Assembly: GCA_964369265.1 (NCBI GenBank)
Contig: CAYJEV010000015.1
Span: 1 to 28,398, forward strand
Length of the DNA stretch: 28,398 nt
Direction of reading: 5' to 3'
Source of the DNA: DAMCAP01 sp964369265
GTDB taxonomy: Bacteria; Bacillota; Clostridia; Oscillospirales; Ruminococcaceae
Each line of letters opens with the position of its first letter. Positions within the stretch are counted from its first letter, which is position 1. Positions 24,733-28,398 of the stretch are shown here, in pieces. The notes beneath the pieces were generated by a model, which was given only the letters and a program-made list of their open reading frames with translations, made no database searches and was not told where the DNA came from. A program made the translations under genes and the position numbers.

Positions 24733-24749
24733 CCTCACTAATTGTGAGG
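24733..24749 (+). promoter_or_regulatory. Intercistronic hairpin between ATPase and binding-protein genes
   Basis: A perfect 6-bp stem, CCTCAC-TAATT-GTGAGG, sits 9 bases past the ATPase stop with no T-tract. A second small stem, AAGGC-AAAA-GCCTT (24793-24806), follows. In binding-protein operons such structures often set the relative amounts of segments of the message. I saw no convincing separate promoter for the binding protein in this 122-bp gap. Confidence 0.45.
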
Positions 24750-24845
24750 TTATTAAAGGGATTGAAGTTAGTGCTTGATAACTGATGATATTAAGGCAAA
24801 AGCCTTTATATACAAATATTTTCTCATTAAGAAAGGGTACAAAAA

Positions 24846-25868
24846 ATGAAAAAACTAATTACTTTAATTTTAGCAGGAGCTATGATGCTTTCTGTTACAG
24901 CGTGTTCTCAAACAGAGGCTGAAGCTCCAGCATCTTCTGCTGCGGTAAGCGAAATTGCTTCTACTGAAGCTTCATCTGTAACATCTGAAGCTGCTGAAAC
25001 TGTGACAGTTACTGTTTTAGATGCTGAGGGCAAGGATATTGATGTTGAGTTCCCCCTTGACCCGCAAAGAATAGTTGTTCTTAACTGGCAAACAATGGAC
25101 TTTTTAGATGCTGTTGGCTTAGGCGACAGAGTTGTTGGTCTAATTAAGAGCGGTTCTTACCCAGCTCATCTTGAAAAATATATGCAAGACGAAAGCATTC
25201 AAAATGTTGGTGGTATGAAAGATATTGACATGGAGGCAGTAATGTCCCTTGAGCCTGATGTTATCTTCTCTAGCGATAGAACTGAGTCTATGTATGATGA
25301 GTTTACAATGATTGCTCCAACAATGTCAGCTTCTGTTGTTTACGAAGATGGCTTTATGAATAGCTACAAAGAGCTTGCTGCAAAACATGGGCAAATTTTT
25401 GGGATTTCAGGCGAGGTTGATGATATCATAGCTGGATATGAAGCTAGAATAGCCGATATCGCTACTTTTGCTGGCGAGCAAACAGCTGTGCTTGGAATTT
25501 TCGCAGGAAAATCTCTAAACACATTAGGCGATGCTGGGCGTGCTTCTATCGTTGTCAATGAAATGGGATTTAACAACCTAAAGGCAGATGAGAATGTTAG
25601 CCATGGCGATGCTACTACATACGATGCATTACTAACTCTAAACCCAGACTGGATCTTTATTCTTGATAAAGACACAGCAGTTGGTGAAGAGGGCGCAGTT
25701 TTAGCTAAAGAGCAAATGGAAAACGAAATCATCAAGCAAACTTCTGCTTACCAAAATAACCGAATTGTATACCTAGAGCCAGGCGCTGCTTGGTACATCG
25801 CTGATGGCGGTATCACTTCAATGGATTTAATGATTAGCTGCATTGAAGAGGGCATTGGTCTTAAATAA
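24846..25868 (+). CDS. Siderophore-binding lipoprotein of the iron ABC importer
   Basis: A 340-residue FecB/YclQ/CeuE-like surface lipoprotein that captures ferric siderophore and passes it to the permeases. The signal peptide ends in a lipobox with Cys20 (LSVTAC), then an Ala/Ser/Glu-rich linker to about residue 60. The two-lobed binding fold starts at FPLDPQRIVVLNWQTMDFLDAVGLGDRVVG, with NVGGMKDIDMEAVMSLEPDVIF in the first lobe and YDALLTLNPDWIFILDKDTA and AWYIADGGITSMDLMI in the second. The pattern matches the petrobactin/enterobactin-type group, but the exact siderophore is not provable here. No siderophore synthesis genes are in the window, so it may scavenge foreign siderophores. AAAGGG precedes the ATG. 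Confidence 0.93.
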   Translation: MKKLITLILAGAMMLSVTACSQTEAEAPASSAAVSEIASTEASSVTSEAAETVTVTVLDAEGKDIDVEFPLDPQRIVVLNWQTMDFLDAVGLGDRVVGLIKSGSYPAHLEKYMQDESIQNVGGMKDIDMEAVMSLEPDVIFSSDRTESMYDEFTMIAPTMSASVVYEDGFMNSYKELAAKHGQIFGISGEVDDIIAGYEARIADIATFAGEQTAVLGIFAGKSLNTLGDAGRASIVVNEMGFNNLKADENVSHGDATTYDALLTLNPDWIFILDKDTAVGEEGAVLAKEQMENEIIKQTSAYQNNRIVYLEPGAAWYIADGGITSMDLMISCIEEGIGLK

Positions 25869-25897
25869 TTAAATCAACAACTTCATAAATTTTCCTC

Positions 25898-25937
25898 AAA
25901 TCGAAGAATAGTGAGCTACTATTCTTCGATTTGCTTT
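25898..25937 (+). terminator. Terminator of the siderophore operon
   Basis: A perfect 15-bp stem (25898-25912 with 25918-25932, loop GAGCT) ends in TTTGCTTTA. The core is TCGAAGAATAGT paired with ACTATTCTTCGA. Confidence 0.85.
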
Positions 25938-26055
25938 AAGAAAAAATACTAAGTGCTCTAAAAAACTTAGCTTAAAATCACAAAAAAATATTAAAAATAC
26001 AAAAAAATATAGTTCAGTATATGAAAATGCTTTAAAGTAATGAAAAGCGAAGGAT

Positions 26056-26084
26056 TTGTATTTACTTTTAATAACAAATATGAT
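26056..26084 (+). promoter_or_regulatory. Possible promoter of the APC permease gene
   Basis: TTGTAT (26056-26061) and TATGAT (26079-26084) are 17 bp apart, placing the start about 35 bases before the ATG. Upstream, 25938-26055 is AT-rich with a small CTAAGT/ACTTAG hairpin and nothing else that I recognise. Confidence 0.4.
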
Positions 26085-26124
26085 AATATTGAAACAATAT
26101 TTTTTTATAAAGGAGATTAATTTA

Positions 26125-27468
26125 ATGAGTACAGAATTAGGAAAACGCTATAACCTAGCCACTGCAATTGCTATGGTTATTGGTATAGTAATTGGTAGTG
26201 GAGTGTTTTTCAAAGCAGAGAAGGTTTTGAATGCAACTAATGGGGATTTAACGCTTGGCATACTAGCTTGGGTCATTGGTGGTGCTATCATGGTTATCTG
26301 CGCTTATGCTTTTGCAACTTTGGCTGCACGATACGAAAAGGCAAACGGTGTGGTTGACTATGCAGAAGCTGCTGGTGGTAGTACATATGGCTATGCAGTT
26401 GGTTGGTTCATGACAACTATCTACTATCCATCTCTGACAGGTGTGCTAGCTTGGGCATCTGCTAAATACACTTCAGTGCTTTTCAGCTTTGAAAATGCAG
26501 ACACTGGAGCTGAAACATTTATGATTGCTGGTTTTTATTTAGTGGTAATATATGCGCTTAATGCAATTGCTCCAATACTATCTGGTAAATTCCAAGTTTC
26601 AACAACTGCTATTAAGCTTATACCTCTTTCATTGCTTGCTATAGCTGGCACATTTGCTGGAATGTCTAGCGGACAAATTGCAGCGAACTTTGCTGCTGTA
26701 ACCGCAGAAGCAACAACTGCAAATCCATTATTAACAAGCATTGTTGCAACGGCGTTTGCATATGAGGGATGGATTGTTGCAACTAGCATTAACTCAGAGC
26801 TAAAAGACTCAAAACGCAATCTTCCTAAGGCACTTATTGGCGGTACAGTTGCTATTGTTATTATTTATATCGCATACTTTATAGGGCTTGCTGGCTCAAT
26901 GCCAACTTCCGAGTTTATGACAGGCGGAGAGGCTGCTGTTAAAACAGCTTTCACAACTGTGCTTGGAAATGGTCTTGGTAGCTTGCTAGTTGCTTTTATA
27001 GTTGTATCTTGTCTTGGAACTCTTAACGGACTGATGCTTGGTTGTACAAGAGGCATATACTCTCTAGCTGTTAGAGGTTTAGGCCCAAAGCCTGTTATAT
27101 TTAGTCAGGTTGATCCAGTAACCAAAATGCCAACTAACTCTTCTGTATTTGGTTTATTACTATCTTCTGCTTATCTATTTATGTGGTATGGCAACTTTGC
27201 AGGATGGTGGGGAATTTTCCTTGATGTTTCTGAGCTTCCAATAGTAACAATGTATGCTCTTTATATCCCTATCTTCTTATGGATGATGAAGAATATTAAG
27301 GATGTTAACCCTGTTGCTAGAATTGCTGTTCCATTGCTTGCAATTTGTGGTTCTCTATTCATGATATATGCAGCTTTTATAAGCCATGGCTCTGCTGTTT
27401 TTGTATATTTAGGGATGTTTGCAATCATTATGGGCGCTGGTTTAGCTCTGAAAGGCAAAGCAAAATAA
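26125..27468 (+). CDS. APC-superfamily amino acid permease
   Basis: A 447-residue, roughly 12-helix cytoplasmic-membrane transporter. The start of helix 1, AIAMVIGIVIGSGVFFKAEKV, carries the unwound Gly-Ser-Gly substrate-binding motif of the APC fold. GWIVATSINSELKDSKRNLPKALIGG is the helix 6-7 region typical of the LAT/SteT-like amino acid exchangers. Later segments are very hydrophobic and end in a short basic tail, KGKAK. I place the start at 26125, which has AAAGGAG nine bases upstream; an upstream TTG in frame has no such site and would add a hydrophobic, non-conserved extension. The substrate is probably a neutral amino acid but is not determined. The gene is monocistronic. Confidence 0.92.
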   Translation: MSTELGKRYNLATAIAMVIGIVIGSGVFFKAEKVLNATNGDLTLGILAWVIGGAIMVICAYAFATLAARYEKANGVVDYAEAAGGSTYGYAVGWFMTTIYYPSLTGVLAWASAKYTSVLFSFENADTGAETFMIAGFYLVVIYALNAIAPILSGKFQVSTTAIKLIPLSLLAIAGTFAGMSSGQIAANFAAVTAEATTANPLLTSIVATAFAYEGWIVATSINSELKDSKRNLPKALIGGTVAIVIIYIAYFIGLAGSMPTSEFMTGGEAAVKTAFTTVLGNGLGSLLVAFIVVSCLGTLNGLMLGCTRGIYSLAVRGLGPKPVIFSQVDPVTKMPTNSSVFGLLLSSAYLFMWYGNFAGWWGIFLDVSELPIVTMYALYIPIFLWMMKNIKDVNPVARIAVPLLAICGSLFMIYAAFISHGSAVFVYLGMFAIIMGAGLALKGKAK

Positions 27469-27514
27469 TAAAGCGAGTTACTATAATAAATAGGATAAAA
27501 CTCGATAAAACAAT

Positions 27515-27553
27515 AAAAAAGTAGGGACGGTTTTGAGCCGACCCTACTTTTTT
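27515..27553. terminator. Bidirectional terminator between the APC permease and the Imm1-like gene
   Basis: AAAAAAGTAGGG-A-CGG (27515-27530) pairs with CCG-A-CCCTACTTTTTT (27538-27553), with one A-A mismatch and loop TTTTGAG. The A- and T-tracts on both sides make it effective in either direction between convergent genes. Confidence 0.9.
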
Positions 27554-27582
27554 GTGTATCATGACATTATAATCAAAGCTTA

Positions 27583-27963
27583 TTATAGCTCAAACCAGCT
27601 AACTCTATCGGACATTTCGCTAGTTTGATAATAATCAATTGCTGCAACATAGGCTTGAATAATTGGAATGACTAAATCTCTTGAAACTCTGGTTTCGCCA
27701 TCTTGTGTATTTAGTAAAAAGCTGTAATTTTCTTCTGGCAAAACATTATCCTCAATAAAAGCGTAATACATTAAGTTTTTCTCATTATCAAAGAAATGAA
27801 CACAAGCAAGATTTTCTTTTATCGCTATAGTCATTGATGTGTTGCTTAGTGGCGAGGTTAGTGTGAAGTGATTAGCACTAGCATCATTTCGTAGTTCTAA
27901 AGCCTCTTTAAGCTCCTCTAAACTCTCGCATTGTTTTTCTATATTAAATCCTGTTATTAACAT
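27583..27963 (-). CDS. Small cytoplasmic protein resembling Imm1-type immunity proteins
   Basis: A 126-residue acidic protein without signal or membrane segments. Its closing pattern, a helix rich in Ala and Tyr (IIQAYVAAIDYYQTSE) followed by a short loop and VSWFEL, recalls the C-terminus of Imm1-family immunity proteins, which neutralise contact-dependent or secreted nuclease-type toxins. The preceding strands (FTLTSPLSNTSMTIAIKE, LACVHFFDNEKNLMYYAF) fit the alpha/beta fold of that family. GGAGGAG gives a strong start. No cognate toxin is visible beside it, so it would be an orphan or belong to genes outside the window. The family call is tentative; the gene itself looks real. Confidence 0.6.
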   Translation of the reverse strand: MLITGFNIEKQCESLEELKEALELRNDASANHFTLTSPLSNTSMTIAIKENLACVHFFDNEKNLMYYAFIEDNVLPEENYSFLLNTQDGETRVSRDLVIPIIQAYVAAIDYYQTSEMSDRVSWFEL

Positions 27964-27992
27964 TTTAACTCCTCCTAATATAAATTGGTCGT

Positions 27993-28012
27993 GTGGGCAT
28001 TTTGTTGCCCAC
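27993..28012. repeat. Hairpin upstream of the Imm1-like gene
   Basis: A perfect 7-bp stem, GTGGGCA-TTTTGT-TGCCCAC, without a T-tract. It lies about 30 bp upstream of the minus-strand start codon, so it could be in that gene's leader, or be the first unit of the repeat region to its right. Confidence 0.5.
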
Positions 28013-28017
28013 GATCT

Positions 28018-28197
28018 TCAAAATCGCCCCTCGATAAATAGTGAAAAATGAAGAATGAAAAGTGAAAAGTTAATGTATCACTTCGTGATAGATTGAAAAT
28101 TGCATGTTATATTAAGGCTTCAAGCCGACTGCAAGTCGTTTAAAATGTCGCAAAGCGACACCATCACTATTCACTATTCACTTTTCACTCTTCACTT
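28018..28197. repeat. Inverted repeat of heptamer arrays enclosing three 3-nt-loop hairpins
   Basis: The left arm (28040-28070) is about four tandem copies of a 7-bp unit, RTGAARA. The right arm (28163-28197) is about five copies of the complementary unit, CACTNTT. The arms match at 25 of 31 positions as an inverted repeat. Between them are three small hairpins with 3-nt loops: TATCAC-TTC-GTGATA (28076-28090), CGACT-GCA-AGTCG (28126-28138) and TGTCGC-AAA-GCGACA (28146-28160). A 12-bp sequence, TCAAAATCGCCC, precedes the left arm (28018-28029) and recurs at 28301-28312. No transposase is present, so it looks like a non-autonomous repeat. Confidence 0.65.
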
Positions 28198-28215
28198 AAA
28201 TAATTGTAGTGAAAC

Positions 28216-28359
28216 GGAGATTATTTATATTAGATTTAGAAGAAATCTAATACAAATTGTCCATTTGCTCGGTTGTCACATAGTGACGAGAGCAAGGACA
28301 TCAAAATCGCCCTGCGAGGAATATAAATAATCGAAACGCAGTGGAGATTATTTATATTA
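28216..28359. repeat. Nested inverted and direct repeats with two large hairpins
   Basis: GGAGATTATTTATATTA occurs at 28216-28232 and 28343-28359, and its complement AATATAAATAATC lies between them at 28320-28332. The complement can pair with either copy, giving a 13-bp stem at 28320-28358 or a longer structure from 28219. The enclosed part has a 10-bp hairpin (TATTAGATTT with its complement, 28228-28252) and a compound hairpin at 28258-28300 (TGTCC, TTGCTC and GTCAC paired stepwise with GTGAC, GAGCAA and GGACA, loop ATA). I see no gene from 27964 to the window end; an open frame at 28100-28330 only reads through these repeats. Confidence 0.65.
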
Positions 28360-28398
28360 TAACAAAATACATCTTTATTTTCAATATAGTATGCTTAA

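Noticed and set aside
26056..26124. TTG start for the APC permease
   Set aside because: The segment looks like promoter and leader DNA; AAAGGAG lies directly before the ATG at 26125 and the family N-terminus begins there.
28100..28330. A 76-codon open frame on the plus strand
   Set aside because: It is made wholly of repeat and hairpin sequence and lacks a ribosome binding site.
27993..28359. A CRISPR array
   Set aside because: The repeats are 7-bp units or inverted copies, without constant-length spacers or nearby cas genes.

Overview
The window looks like chromosome from a low-GC Gram-positive bacterium of the Clostridia type. The DNA is AT-rich, nearly every gene has a strong AGGAGG-like ribosome binding site, there are lipobox lipoproteins with no sign of an outer membrane, and sigma-A-type promoters and U-tract terminators are easy to find. 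A more exact placement would be guesswork. There is no phage, integrase, transposase, CRISPR array, rRNA or tRNA. The region is stable housekeeping and surface genes, bounded at both ends by hairpin-rich intergenic repeats.

Layout. 1-352: intergenic run of five adjacent small hairpins. 353-1543 (-): DNA polymerase IV. 1687-2181 (+): MarR regulator behind two tandem promoters, each carrying a CAA-N4-TTG palindrome. 7245-2207 (-): four tightly packed genes for an MBOAT acyltransferase, a DHHW/AlgX-like partner, a TRAP-type binding lipoprotein and a double GNAT protein, probably a surface O-acylation unit. 7516-8382 (+): EamA/DMT permease. 10378-8476 (-): a seven-helix membrane protein of unknown function followed by a 75-residue protein with the IGGADGPTA signature of sodium-pump decarboxylase beta subunits. 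10603-12429 (+): FtsH. 12613-12883: an unannotated element that folds as a three-way junction with a possible pseudoknot. 12924-14216 (+): enolase. 14471-21793 (+): a 2440-residue secreted beta-rich repeat protein. 21951-25868 (+): two FecCD permeases, an ATPase and a binding lipoprotein, forming a YclNOPQ/CeuBCDE-type ferric-siderophore importer behind two TTAGC-N4-GCTAA operators. 26125-27468 (+): APC amino acid permease. 27963-27583 (-): small protein resembling Imm1 immunity proteins. 27993-28359: dense inverted-repeat DNA.

How the parts relate. The MBOAT operon and the giant secreted protein suggest investment in the cell surface. The siderophore operon is probably switched on by iron shortage, because its operators overlap the promoter and start site. 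The MarR gene is probably autoregulated. The strongest candidate for something undescribed is the 271-nt element before enolase. Its three helices meet with only one 7-nt linker, and six bases of that linker can pair with an otherwise unpaired stretch inside one arm. Its ends also look like TA-flanked terminal inverted repeats, so a miniature transposable element remains the main competing explanation.
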